NCBI RefSeq assembly: GCF_008274805.1
Contig: NZ_CP022579.1
Location: forward strand, 3,286,001 to 3,350,000
Direction of reading: 5' to 3'
DNA length: 64,000 nucleotides
Origin: Oryzomicrobium terrae
Lineage (GTDB): Bacteria > Pseudomonadota > Gammaproteobacteria > Burkholderiales > Rhodocyclaceae
The notes under the pieces are model-generated. The model saw only the letters and a list, made by a program, of their open reading frames with translations, ran no database searches and had not been told where the DNA came from. The position numbers were made by a program, and so were the translations under genes. Below are positions 41,895-50,053 of the stretch, one piece after another. Each line of letters begins with the position of its first letter. The first letter of the stretch is position 1.

Positions 41895-42566
41895 ATGACC
41901 GGCCATCGCATCGCCCAGCCCGCCCTCTATGAAGAGGTGGCAGAGCGGCTTCGCCAGCGCATTTTCGCCCACGAGTTGAAGCCCGGGGCGTGGATCGACG
42001 AACAGGCCATCGCCGAACAGTACGGCATTTCCCGCACCCCGCTACGCGAGGCCCTCAAGGTGCTCGCCTCCGAAGGGCTGGTGAACCTCAAGCCACGCCG
42101 CGGCTGCTACGTCACCGAGCTGTCGCCCAAGGACATCAGCGACATCTTCCCGCTGATGGCCTTGCTCGAAGGGCGCAGCGCCTTCGAGGCCACCGAGCGC
42201 GCCACCGACGCCGACCGGGCCCGCCTGCAAGCCCTCCACGACGATCTCGAACAGGCCGCCCGGGATGGCGACATCCCGCGCTTCTTCGAAGCCAACCAGG
42301 AATTCCACCGCACCCTCCAGGCCATCACCGGCAACCGCTGGCTGCTCCAGGTGATCCAGGACCTGCGCAAGGTGCTCAAGCTCACCCGGCTCCATTCCCT
42401 CTCCGCCGAGGGCCGCCTGCAGCAATCCCTGGAAGAGCACCGCGCCATCCTCGCCGCCGTGCTCAAGGGCGACCCCGCCCGGGCCGAGAGCCTGATGCGC
42501 GACCATCTGCTGGCCGGGCGCGAAGCCGTCACCAAGAATCTGCCCGCCGACACCCGGGCCGCCTGA
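41895..42566 (+). CDS. GntR family (FadR/VanR-type) transcriptional regulator
   Basis: 223 residues. N-terminal winged helix (QPALYEEVAERLRQRIF, then EQYGISRTPLREALKVLASEGL) and a C-terminal all-helical FCD ligand-binding domain with the Asp/His metal residues expected (ANQEFHRTL, EHRAILAAVLKGD). The ATG at 41895 was chosen because a GGGAGAAG ribosome site lies upstream; the ATG at 41832 lacks one. It is divergent from the mutase and 2 bases before the enoyl-CoA hydratase, so it probably controls acyl-CoA genes. Effector unknown. Confidence 0.9.
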   Translation: MTGHRIAQPALYEEVAERLRQRIFAHELKPGAWIDEQAIAEQYGISRTPLREALKVLASEGLVNLKPRRGCYVTELSPKDISDIFPLMALLEGRSAFEATERATDADRARLQALHDDLEQAARDGDIPRFFEANQEFHRTLQAITGNRWLLQVIQDLRKVLKLTRLHSLSAEGRLQQSLEEHRAILAAVLKGDPARAESLMRDHLLAGREAVTKNLPADTRAA

Positions 42567-42568
42567 CC

Positions 42569-43375
42569 ATGGGCGGCAGCATTCTCACCCGCCACCACGG
42601 GGCGGTCGCTACCGTAGCTCTGTCCAACCCGGGCAAGCTCAACGCCGTCGATTACGCCATGTGGGGCGAGCTGAAGGCCGCCCTGGAGGCCGTTGCCGCC
42701 GAGGCCGACGCCGCCGGCAGCGAACTGCGGGTGGTGGTCATCACCGGCGAGGCCGACGGCGCCACCCCGGCCTTCGCCGCCGGCGGCGACCTGGAAGAAT
42801 TCCTCACCCTGCGCGCCACCCTGGACCAGGCCCTGCACTATCACGACGAGCGGGTCGCCCCGGCGCTCAACGCCATCGCCAATTGCCCGCTGCCCACCGT
42901 GGCCGCCATCAACGGCCCGTGCATCGGTGGCGGGCTGGAGATCGCCGCCGCCTGCGACCTGCGCATCGCCAGCGCCTCGTCGCGCTTCGGCGCCCCGATC
43001 AACCGCCTCGGTTTTTCCATGTACCCCGGCGAAATGGCCGGCCTGGTGCAACTGGCCGGCCCGGCGGTGGTGCTGGAGATCCTGCTCGAAGGCCGGGTGC
43101 TCGGCGCCGACGAGGCCTACGCCAAGGGCCTGCTCACCCGGGTGGTGGAGGATGCGCAATGGCGTGCCGAAGTGGACGCCACCGTCGCCCGCATCGCCGC
43201 CGGCGCCCCCTTGGTGGCGCGCTGGCACAAGCAGTGGGTGCGCCGTCTGCTCCACGACACCCCGCTCAGCGCCACCGAAAAAGCCGACTCCTTCGCCTTC
43301 CTCGCCACCGACGACTACAAGGAAGGCCTGCGCGCCTTCTTCGCCAAGGAAAAGCCGCGCTTTTCCGGGCGCTAA
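42569..43375 (+). CDS. Enoyl-CoA hydratase/isomerase family protein
   Basis: 268 residues, crotonase fold. The N-terminal SNPGKLNAVDYAMW, AFAAGGDLEEFL (oxyanion region), INGPCIGGGLEIAAACDLRIA and FGAPINRLGFSMYPGEMAGL segments are clear. The hydratase Glu pair is not fully visible, so the exact reaction (hydration, isomerisation or decarboxylation) is open. It follows the GntR gene by 2 bases and precedes a DUF1330 gene. Confidence 0.87.
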   Translation: MGGSILTRHHGAVATVALSNPGKLNAVDYAMWGELKAALEAVAAEADAAGSELRVVVITGEADGATPAFAAGGDLEEFLTLRATLDQALHYHDERVAPALNAIANCPLPTVAAINGPCIGGGLEIAAACDLRIASASSRFGAPINRLGFSMYPGEMAGLVQLAGPAVVLEILLEGRVLGADEAYAKGLLTRVVEDAQWRAEVDATVARIAAGAPLVARWHKQWVRRLLHDTPLSATEKADSFAFLATDDYKEGLRAFFAKEKPRFSGR

Positions 43376-43403
43376 GCGCGCCTTCCCCCGCTCAGGAGCC
43401 CCC

Positions 43404-43691
43404 GTGAGTTACGCCTACGTGATCGGCCATATCACCGTCAAGGACCCGGCACGCTGGGCCGACTACCGCCGCCAGGTACCCAACACCCTGGCACCGTGGG
43501 GCGGTGAGTTGGTGTTCCGCGGCGAGCGGCTGACGGACCTGGCCGGGCAGCAGCCTCATGGCGACGTGGTGGTGATCCGTTTCCCCGATCCGGCCGCCCT
43601 CGCCGCCTGGCACGCCTCCCCGGCCTACCAGGCCCTGATTCCCCTACGCACCGCCGCCGCCGACGTAGTCCTGACGTCCTACGGCACCTGA
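43404..43691 (+). CDS. DUF1330 protein, GTG start
   Basis: 95 residues. A small dimeric alpha/beta-barrel of the DUF1330 family: YVIGHITVKDPARWADYRRQV, VIRFPDPAALAAWHASPAYQAL. Function unknown. The GTG at 43404 is preceded by AGGAG (43394-43398) with 5 bases between, which decides the start; no ATG fits. It follows the hydratase by 28 bases. Confidence 0.85.
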   Translation: MSYAYVIGHITVKDPARWADYRRQVPNTLAPWGGELVFRGERLTDLAGQQPHGDVVVIRFPDPAALAAWHASPAYQALIPLRTAAADVVLTSYGT

Positions 43692-43842
43692 ACCCCACGC
43701 GGCCACGTCCATCACCACCATCCCACCCAGCACCGTAGCCAGGTCCTGGCCTGGGGGTTGGATCTCGCAGATCTCGCAGCCTACTCAGCCACCGCAGCAC
43801 ACCCAGCGGGGTCACGTGCGGCCCCGCGCCGCCGACTCATCG

Positions 43843-43885
43843 GAAACCCTGCGCCCTAGTGGCTTTCCGGGCAGCCCCCGTTTGT
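43843..43885. repeat. Palindromic-family repeat, copy C (partial), in convergent gap
   Basis: AAACCCTGCGCCCTAGTGGC followed by TTTCCGGGCA is close to the reverse-strand left part of copy A and to the right flank of A (CGTGGCTTTCCGGGCA). CCGTGAAGAT is missing and no full stem is seen, so this is a degenerate or half copy. It lies in the 214-base gap between the convergent DUF1330 and alkB genes, which otherwise holds no element I recognise. Confidence 0.6.
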
Positions 43886-43905
43886 ACCGGTTCCCTGGTG
43901 CGCCC

Positions 43906-44571
43906 TTAGCCCGCTTTGCGGAAGGTCAAGCTGATGCGTTGGGGGCCAAGCTGCGGGTGGTGGCCGTCCTTGACCGGCAGCACGCCATGGAAATACAGCC
44001 GGGCCGGGCCGCCCCAGGCCACCACGTCGCCGTGGGTGACGGGCAGCCGCTGCGCCCGGTCCTCCCGGCGGGGGCCGCCGAACAGGAAGGTGGCGGGCAA
44101 CCCCAGGGAGACGGTGACGATGGGCTGGCCCATGTCCCGCTCGTTCTTGTCCTGGTGCAGGCCCATGCGTGCCCCCGGGGCGTAGCGGTTGATCAGGCAG
44201 GCGTCCGGCTCGAAACCGGCAAAGCCGGCAGCCGCCGCGGCCTCCCGGGCGAGACGGGCGAAGGCTGGCGGCATGGCCGGCCAAGGCAGGCCGCTGGCCG
44301 GGTCCCGGGGCGCGTAGCGGTAGCCGTGGCGGTCGGTGACCCAGCCCAGGGCGCCGCAGTTGGTCATGGCCACCGACATGTCGTAGCCCCCCGGGGTAGC
44401 CAGATGGCGGAAGGGGGCTGCGGCGGTCACCGCCGCCAGCGCGGTGAGCAGGTCCGCCATGCCGTCCAGGGCGTAACGGCGCAGCAGCACGGCGCCCACG
44501 GCGATGTCCTCGCGCCAGGGCGGTGTGGTGTCGATGCCGGCCGCGGGCGGGCCAAACAGGTCCAGGGTCAT
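43906..44571 (-). CDS. alkB: AlkB, alpha-ketoglutarate-dependent DNA dealkylase
   Basis: 221 residues, E. coli-like length. It oxidatively removes 1-methyladenine and 3-methylcytosine lesions. The Fe(II) ligands are in LHQDKNERD (His-x-Asp) and in the later LYFHGV His; the 2-oxoglutarate arginine is in QRISLTFRKAG. The RYAPGARMGL segment is also typical. The ATG at 44571 starts the conserved MTLDLFG. It lies in the alkylation cluster 322 bases after ada on the same strand; the gap carries repeat copy D, so it may have its own promoter. Confidence 0.94.
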   Translation of the reverse strand: MTLDLFGPPAAGIDTTPPWREDIAVGAVLLRRYALDGMADLLTALAAVTAAAPFRHLATPGGYDMSVAMTNCGALGWVTDRHGYRYAPRDPASGLPWPAMPPAFARLAREAAAAAGFAGFEPDACLINRYAPGARMGLHQDKNERDMGQPIVTVSLGLPATFLFGGPRREDRAQRLPVTHGDVVAWGGPARLYFHGVLPVKDGHHPQLGPQRISLTFRKAG

Positions 44572-44747
44572 GGCAAACCAAATTCCACGGAAGAAAACGC
44601 AGGGTAGCGCCCCGCCCGGGGCGAGGAAAGCGAGGGCGCCAGGCACCGCAGGCTGACTGCCGGGAGCGGGCTTTGGCGGGTCGCGGCGCAGGAGGAGTGG
44701 CGCCGTGCCACCGCGTCGCGCAACGCCCACCGACTGGCACCGCCCCT

Positions 44748-44860
44748 TGAAACTCCGCGCCCTTATTGACTCTCCGCAGGCATGCCGCGGAACGCAAGGC
44801 GGGACGGGCCTCTTCGGGCAGGCACCGTGAAGATGCCCGTCCCTATTGGTGTTTCAAGCA
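44748..44860. repeat. Palindromic intergenic repeat, copy D
   Basis: Arms GGGACGGGCCTCT (44801-44813) and AGATGCCCGTCCC (44831-44843) pair with one mismatch; CCGTGAAGAT is at 44825-44834, and GAAACTCCGCGCCCTTATTG at 44749-44768 resembles the 15-mer of copies A/B/E. This copy is the only one between tandem genes (ada then alkB, both minus) rather than convergent ones. The rest of the 44572-44893 gap shows no gene. Confidence 0.7.
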
Positions 44861-44893
44861 GGCGGTGCGCTGCATCCGGGCACGGGCCGGTGA

Positions 44894-46036
44894 TTACTGC
44901 GACTCCTTGTCGAGCAGGGCGCGCTTGCGCTCCACGCCCCAGCGATAGCCGGCCAGGCCACCGTCGCTGCGCACCACCCGATGGCAAGGAATGGCCACGG
45001 CCAGGGCGTTGGCGGCGCAGGCCTGGGCCACGGCGCGCACCGCAGCGGGGGCGCCGATGCGTTCGGCGATCTCGCTGTAGGTGGCCGTCTGCCCGGGCGG
45101 AATGGCGCGCAGGGCCTGCCAGACGCGCTGCTGGAAGGCGGTGCCGCGCACGTCCAGGGGCAGCTCCAGGCCCAGGCCGGGCGCCTCGACGAAGCCGACC
45201 ACCCGGGCCACCAGCTGCTCGAAGGCGGCATCGCCGCCGATCAGGGTGGCGCGGGGGAAGCGTTCCTGCAGGTCCCGGGCCAGGGCGTCGGGGTCGTCGC
45301 CGAGCAAAATGGCGCAGATGCCGCGCTCGCTCTGGGCCACCAGGATGGCGCCGAGGGAACACTGGCCGATGGCGAAGCGGATGGCCGTGGCCGCGCCGCC
45401 GGCCCGGTAACGGCTCGGCGTCATGCCCAGCACCTCCTGGGATTTTTCGTAGAAACGGCTGCTGGCGTTGTAGCCGGCGGCGAAGATCGCCGCGGTGACC
45501 GGAGCACCCCGGGCGAGTGCGGCGCGCAGCCGCGCTTCGCGTCCGGCAGCGGCGTACTGGCGCGGCGTCAGGCCGGCGATGGCGGTGAACACGCGGTGGA
45601 AATGGTAGGGGCTCAGCCCCGCCCGGGCGGCCAGCTCGGCCAGGGTGGGCGGCGCTGCGCCGCTATCGGCCTGGTCGAGCCACTGGCAGGCCTGGGCCAC
45701 CAGGGCCGCGTGCTGCTCGCGCCGGGACGGCTGGTCGGGCCGGCAGCGCTTGCAAGGGCGAAAGCCGGCCTGCTCGGCCGCCTCCCGGCTGGCGTGGAAG
45801 GCCACGTTCTCGGGCCGGGCCTGGCGGGCACCGCAGGAGGGACGGCAATAGACCCCGGTGGTGGCCACCGAATAGTAGAAGGTGCCGTCGGCCCGGGCGT
45901 CGCGGGCCACCACGGCGGTCCAGCGCGGGTCCCGGGTGGTGGCCAGGGCCCGCTCGGTCCTCCATTCACTCCTGCGTTCCCCTGTAGCGCCCCCGGGGCC
46001 GGTCGCCCCGTCGGCGCGCTTGGCTGCCGGTTTCAT
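44894..46036 (-). CDS. ada: Ada, bifunctional methyltransferase and transcription activator
   Basis: 380 residues. The N-terminal zinc domain has Cys64, Cys68, Cys95 and Cys98; Cys64 corresponds to E. coli Cys38, the methyl acceptor that switches on DNA binding. An AraC-type helix-turn-helix follows (SPYHFHRVFTAIAGLTPRQY), then the O6-methylguanine transferase domain with Cys351 in PCHRVV. The ATG at 46036 was chosen because GAAGGAAG precedes it; an ATG 18 bases upstream lacks such a site. A candidate Ada box lies about 70 bases upstream, fitting autoregulation. Confidence 0.95.
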   Translation of the reverse strand: MKPAAKRADGATGPGGATGERRSEWRTERALATTRDPRWTAVVARDARADGTFYYSVATTGVYCRPSCGARQARPENVAFHASREAAEQAGFRPCKRCRPDQPSRREQHAALVAQACQWLDQADSGAAPPTLAELAARAGLSPYHFHRVFTAIAGLTPRQYAAAGREARLRAALARGAPVTAAIFAAGYNASSRFYEKSQEVLGMTPSRYRAGGAATAIRFAIGQCSLGAILVAQSERGICAILLGDDPDALARDLQERFPRATLIGGDAAFEQLVARVVGFVEAPGLGLELPLDVRGTAFQQRVWQALRAIPPGQTATYSEIAERIGAPAAVRAVAQACAANALAVAIPCHRVVRSDGGLAGYRWGVERKRALLDKESQ

Positions 46037-46105
46037 GCTGCTTCCTTCGCTCATCGTGGATGACGCTCACTGTAGTCCGCCTACACCGGGGCCACACTCC
46101 GCTGC

Positions 46106-46118
46106 TTGCGCCTAAATT
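46106..46118 (-). promoter_or_regulatory. Candidate Ada box upstream of ada
   Basis: On the minus strand AATTTAGGCGCAA fits the Ada consensus AAT-N6-GCAA. It reads toward ada and ends 69 bases before the ada ATG. A weak TACAGT -10-like box follows downstream, as expected for an Ada-activated promoter. Confidence 0.6.
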
Positions 46119-46331
46119 CGCATTGGCCATGCGGGCAGGCCCGTTCCAGGCCGGGATTGTGCCTGGAGGCCGGGCCTCGGTGGCGCACCGGGCCCCGCGC
46201 CGTGGCCGTCGGCCCGGTACCACGACGTCCGGGGTGGCGCAGCCTCCGCGTTCACAGCCGCTGCCGGTTCCGCGACGTCCGCCATTCCCGTCGCATCCGA
46301 TGGCAGGCAGCAAAAACGGGCCGCCGCGCCG

Positions 46332-46344
46332 AATTCCGGCGCAA
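46332..46344 (+). promoter_or_regulatory. Candidate Ada box upstream of alkA
   Basis: On the plus strand AATTCCGGCGCAA fits AAT-N6-GCAA and reads toward the glycosylase gene, ending 71 bases before its ATG. It mirrors the ada-side box in orientation and distance. The divergent gap 46037-46415 has no gene of its own. Confidence 0.6.
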
Positions 46345-46415
46345 CAAACGGAGCGCCGCCGGAACGCTCCCCTGCTAAGGTCGACGACCGCCCCCTTTCC
46401 CTGCCGACCACGACC

Positions 46416-47054
46416 ATGCCCCCCGCTTCCGCGCCCCATCCCTACCAGCAGGCCAGCGACCATCTGGCCGGCATCGACGCCGACTGGGCCCGCCTGGTCG
46501 CCGCCGTGGGGCCGTGCACCCACCAGCCCAAGCCAGCCCGGGAACCCTACGAGGCCCTGATCCGCGCCGTGGCCTACCAGCAACTCCACGTCCGGGCGGG
46601 GGATGCCATCGTCGCCAAGTTCCTCGCCCGCTACCCGGACACAGCCTTCCCCAGCCCGGCGCAAATCCTCGCCACCGACGCCGCCACGCTGCGCGCCTGC
46701 GGTTTTTCCACGCGCAAGGCGGAAACCCTCCTGGCCCTCGCCGCCGGGGCCGCCAGCGGCCTGGTGCCGAGTCGTGCCGAGGCCGAGGGCCTCAGTGACG
46801 ACGAACTGATCGCCCGCCTCACCCCCCTGCCCGGCATCGGCCGCTGGACCGTGGAGATGTTCCTGATCTACACCCTGGACCGCCTCGACATCTTTCCCGT
46901 GGACGACTTCGGCGTGCGCGACGGCTATCGCCGCCTCAAGAGCCTGCCTCGCGCCCCGGGCCGCCGCGAACTGGCCGCCGCCGGCGAGCCCCTGCGCCCC
47001 TACCGCACCATCGCCGCCTGGTATTTGTGGCGGGTGCCGAAAACGGCGGGCTGA
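46416..47054 (+). CDS. alkA: DNA-3-methyladenine glycosylase II family (AlkA type)
   Basis: 212 residues, shorter than E. coli AlkA because the N-terminal beta-domain is missing, as in many minimal HhH-GPD glycosylases. Helix-hairpin-helix LTPLPGIGRWTVEMFLIY is followed by FPVDDFGVRDGYRR, holding the catalytic Asp. It removes N-alkylated bases such as 3-methyladenine. It is divergent from ada and is preceded by a candidate Ada box. Confidence 0.92.
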   Translation: MPPASAPHPYQQASDHLAGIDADWARLVAAVGPCTHQPKPAREPYEALIRAVAYQQLHVRAGDAIVAKFLARYPDTAFPSPAQILATDAATLRACGFSTRKAETLLALAAGAASGLVPSRAEAEGLSDDELIARLTPLPGIGRWTVEMFLIYTLDRLDIFPVDDFGVRDGYRRLKSLPRAPGRRELAAAGEPLRPYRTIAAWYLWRVPKTAG

Positions 47055-47183
47055 CCCCGCCGGCCAGCACGGGCGTTGCGCCTGGATTATGCTGGGCGCT
47101 GCGCGGGACGCCATGCCCGCCCGCCCCCCACCCGGCTCCCTACAGTGGCGGGGTTCAGGTTAACGCTTCCCGGAGGACCACCG

Positions 47184-47762
47184 TTGCGCCATCCCGACCT
47201 GCCGCTGCGCACCGCCCTGCTGCTGGCGGCCGCCCTCGCCCCGATGGCGGCGCTCGCCCAGGGCTTCATTCCCCCCGAGCAGATCACCCAGTTCGGCCGT
47301 ACCTACACGCTGGCCTACCAGGACGTCGCGCCGAATGGCCGCGCCCTGTACGAATACACCAGCGCGGGCGAAACGGTGGATAACTGGACCACCCTGGTCA
47401 CCCTCAACTACGCCAAGGATCTGGTCAGCGATCCGGCCACCTGGGCAAAAGCGGTCAAGGCCTCCCTCGACGCCAACACCCCCAAGCCCCACTACGCCCT
47501 CTACACGGCCAAGGGCAACGGCTACGCCCGCTTCATTTTCGAGCCGGACGGCACCCACCCCAGCTACGAATCGAACATCCACAAGAGCTTCCACACGCCG
47601 GCCTGCGGGGGACTGCTGGTACTGCAGTACGCCGCCCGGTACGCCCCAAGCGAAGAGCAAGGCAGCGCCGGCAAACTGGTCCGGCTGCGCACCATCGCCA
47701 CGGAAAACGCCAAGCAGACGGTGGAGCTGGAACGCAGCGACTGGGTGCCGGCGTGCCGCTGA
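47184..47762 (+). CDS. Secreted protein of unknown function, TTG start
   Basis: 192 residues, not recognised. The signal peptide is MRHPDLPLRTALLLAAALAP to MAALAQ (cut near residue 26). The mature part has a TYTLAYQDVAPNGRALYEYT segment and one pair of cysteines (PACGGLL and the last VPACR). The TTG at 47184 is chosen because CGGAGG (47171-47176) lies 7 bases upstream and the signal peptide begins right there. Its stop overlaps the next gene, so it starts the operon with the class D beta-lactamase. Mature part about 165 residues. Confidence 0.75.
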   Translation: MRHPDLPLRTALLLAAALAPMAALAQGFIPPEQITQFGRTYTLAYQDVAPNGRALYEYTSAGETVDNWTTLVTLNYAKDLVSDPATWAKAVKASLDANTPKPHYALYTAKGNGYARFIFEPDGTHPSYESNIHKSFHTPACGGLLVLQYAARYAPSEEQGSAGKLVRLRTIATENAKQTVELERSDWVPACR

Positions 47763-48361
47763 ACGCCCCGGCGGCCGACAGCGCACCGCCGGACGAAACA
47801 CCAGCCACGGGCCCGGCCGGTACCGCGGTGCCCCGCGCCAGCCGTGCCCTGGTAGCCCTCGCCACCCTGGCCTTCGCCCTCTCCCAGGCCAACCTGGCCC
47901 GCCTCCTGGCGCCCCTCGATCCGAGCATCTTCGCCCTGCAGCTGGCGTTCACCCCCGAGGCGTTCTGGCGGGTCGTCGATGCCTGGGGCCCGACCGGGGT
48001 GGCGGTGTACCGAGCCCATTTCACCTTCGACAACCTCCACCCGTTCCTCTACGGCGCCTTCGGCTACCTGGCCGTCTCGCGCACCCGGCTCTTCCCGCGC
48101 TCCGCCGGCCGCCTCTACCATGGCGTCCTGCTGGCCTTGCCGGTCGCCGGCCTGTGCGACCTGGCCGAAAATGGCATCCACGCCTGGCTGCTGGCCCACG
48201 CCCACGGCACCGGCGGCCTGCTGGTGCCGCTCTCGGGCACCTGCTCCCTGCTCAAGTGGGGACTGGCCCTATTCTTCACCCTGGCCCTGGCCGGGCGGCT
48301 ACTGGTCGTACTAACGCGCCCGGCGACCAGGCCCGGTCCTCCCGCCCCACCGATACCATGA
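47753..48361 (+). CDS. Integral membrane protein, unknown, GTG start
   Basis: 202 residues, not recognised. About four membrane helices follow a Pro/Ala-rich N-terminal 30 residues; charged and His residues in SPARRLYHGVL-like loops are not family markers. It starts with GTG inside the end of the previous gene (10 bases overlap) and its stop overlaps the beta-lactamase start by 4 bases, so the three are translationally coupled. A role in the same envelope process is plausible but not shown. Confidence 0.7.
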   Translation: MPLNAPAADSAPPDETPATGPAGTAVPRASRALVALATLAFALSQANLARLLAPLDPSIFALQLAFTPEAFWRVVDAWGPTGVAVYRAHFTFDNLHPFLYGAFGYLAVSRTRLFPRSAGRLYHGVLLALPVAGLCDLAENGIHAWLLAHAHGTGGLLVPLSGTCSLLKWGLALFFTLALAGRLLVVLTRPATRPGPPAPPIP

Positions 48362-49134
48362 AACGATTTCTCGCCCTACTCTGCCTGCCCCTCCCCGCCC
48401 TGGCCAGCGTCTGGCACGACGACGGACGCCTCGCCGCGGCCTTTGCCAAGGCCGGCCTGCGCGGCACCTTCGTGCTCTACGACGTGGCCGCCGACCGGCT
48501 GGTCGGCCACGACCGGGCCCGGGCCGAAACCCGCTTCATCCCCGCCTCCACCTTCAAAATTGCCAACAGTCTGATCGGCCTGGACACGGGGACGGTGAGC
48601 AGCGTGGACCAGGTGCTGCCCTACGGCGGCCGCCCCCAGTGGAACAAGGCCTGGGAAAAGGACATGGGGCTGCGCGAGGCGATCCAGGTGTCCAACTTTC
48701 CGGTGTACCAGGAACTGGCCCGGCGCATTGGCCTCGCCCCCATGCAGGCCGGCGTGAAGGCCCTGGGCTACGGCAACGGGGAGGTCGGCACCGCGCTGGA
48801 CCGCTTCTGGGTCGACGGCACCCTGACGATCAGCGCCGTGGAACAGGCCCACTTCCTGGCCCGGCTGGCCCGGGGCGAACTGCCGGTTTCCCCGAAAGCC
48901 CAGGCCGACGTGCGCGAAATCACCCGGCTGGAAAGCGGCCCGGGCTGGTCCCTGCACGGCAAGACCGGCTGGAGCGACAACAGCCGGCCCGACCTGGGCT
49001 GGTGGGTGGGCTGGGTGGAAAAGGCGGGCCGGGTCTATGCCTTCGCCCTCAACATCGACATGCCCGACAAGACTGCCCTGCCGGCCCGTATCGCCCTGGG
49101 CCGGGAGTGCCTGGCCATCCTGGGCGTCCTCTGA
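48358..49134 (+). CDS. Class D (OXA-type) serine beta-lactamase family protein
   Basis: 258 residues with a signal peptide (about 1-17). The catalytic motifs are STFK (64-67, Ser64 nucleophile, Lys67), SNF at 112-114 where OXA enzymes usually have SxV, YGN (138-140) and KTG (202-204). It is most like chromosomal OXA enzymes of Gram-negative environmental bacteria. Whether it hydrolyses drugs or is a housekeeping relative is unknown; the Phe in the second motif is unusual. It is the third gene of a coupled operon; the DUF1304 gene follows after 104 bases. Confidence 0.9.
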   Translation: MKRFLALLCLPLPALASVWHDDGRLAAAFAKAGLRGTFVLYDVAADRLVGHDRARAETRFIPASTFKIANSLIGLDTGTVSSVDQVLPYGGRPQWNKAWEKDMGLREAIQVSNFPVYQELARRIGLAPMQAGVKALGYGNGEVGTALDRFWVDGTLTISAVEQAHFLARLARGELPVSPKAQADVREITRLESGPGWSLHGKTGWSDNSRPDLGWWVGWVEKAGRVYAFALNIDMPDKTALPARIALGRECLAILGVL

Positions 49135-49238
49135 CCCGGGCACCGGGTTCCCTTGTCCGGACGCCCCGTCGCAACGCGACCGCCCCGATTCAGCCTATCC
49201 AGCCATCCGGCCGCCCCCCGGCGGCGCCCGCGGAGTGC

Positions 49239-49625
49239 ATGACCATGCAGATCCTCGCCACCCTGGCCACCCTCGCCACCGCCGCAATGGCCCTGCTGCA
49301 CCTCTACATCCTGGTCCTGGAAATGTTCCTGTGGGACACGCCCACGGGACGCAAGGCCTTCGGCCTGACCCCGGAATTTTCCGCTGCGTCGAAGGTTCTG
49401 GCCGCCAACCAGGGGCTGTACAACGGCTTCCTGGCGGCCGGCCTGCTCTGGGGTGCCCTGCTCGGGTCGGAGGGCACTTCGATCCGGGTCTTCTTCCTCG
49501 GCTGCGTCGTCGTCGCCGGGATCTTCGGCGCGGCGACGGCCAACCGGAAAATCCTCGTGGTGCAGGCCCTGCCCGGCGCCATCGCCCTGGTGCTGGTCCT
49601 CGCGGCCGGAGGCGCCCCGGCATGA
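49239..49625 (+). CDS. DUF1304 small membrane protein
   Basis: 128 residues with four predicted membrane helices. It shows the DUF1304 layout: ALLHLYILVLEMFLWDTPTGRKAF, the SAASKVLAANQGLYNGFLAAGLLW segment and a GIFGAATANRKILVVQALPG end. Function unknown. ATG at 49239 (a second ATG is 6 bases on). It overlaps the next small gene by 4 bases. Confidence 0.88.
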   Translation: MTMQILATLATLATAAMALLHLYILVLEMFLWDTPTGRKAFGLTPEFSAASKVLAANQGLYNGFLAAGLLWGALLGSEGTSIRVFFLGCVVVAGIFGAATANRKILVVQALPGAIALVLVLAAGGAPA

Positions 49626-49972
49626 GCGGCGCCACCCGGCTGGTCTCCCTGGCCGCCTACGTCGGCGCCATCCACCGCCAGCCCAGCCCGCATACGCTGG
49701 CGGACGAAAGCGTTGAGCGCACGTCCTGGCTGGACCAGGGCATCGAGGTGCGCCAGGAGGTGGCCGTCTACCGCTTTGCCGACGGGGCGGTGATCCGGCG
49801 CACCGTGGAGCAGGACAGTTTTCCCAGCGACCTGGCCTGCGCCGAGTGCTGGATCACCTACGAGGTGCTCGCCCACGGGGATTCCGGCAGCCCGATCCAC
49901 CCGGCGCGCCAGGTGTTCGAGAACGCCTGCCGGGAATCCTTCTGGCTCGCCTACCATACGGCCCCGGCCTGA
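49622..49972 (+). CDS. Conserved-looking small protein, unknown
   Basis: 116 residues, not recognised; cytoplasmic, no signal peptide or membrane helix. It has a beta-rich middle (EVRQEVAVYRFADGAVIRRTV) and two cysteine-containing segments (ACAECWITYE and FENACRESF). The ATG overlaps the DUF1304 stop by 4 bases, so it is translated with it. It is the last gene of the run 47184-49972. Confidence 0.65.
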   Translation: MSGATRLVSLAAYVGAIHRQPSPHTLADESVERTSWLDQGIEVRQEVAVYRFADGAVIRRTVEQDSFPSDLACAECWITYEVLAHGDSGSPIHPARQVFENACRESFWLAYHTAPA

Positions 49973-50053
49973 TTCGCCCACCACACCCGGCCCGGTCGCG
50001 TACCATGCGGCCGCTGCCGCCGCAGGCGGAACAATGCAATACAGGAGCACGCA

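Noticed and set aside
44572-44893. A third Ada box before alkB
   Set aside because: Read on the minus strand from 44760 to alkB I found no AAT-N6-GCAA; only a near miss AATTTGGTTTGCC just before the start.
46332-46344. The EcoRI-like GAATTC inside the alkA-side box as a cloning artefact
   Set aside because: Sequence continues naturally on both sides and matches genomic composition; no vector sequence is seen.
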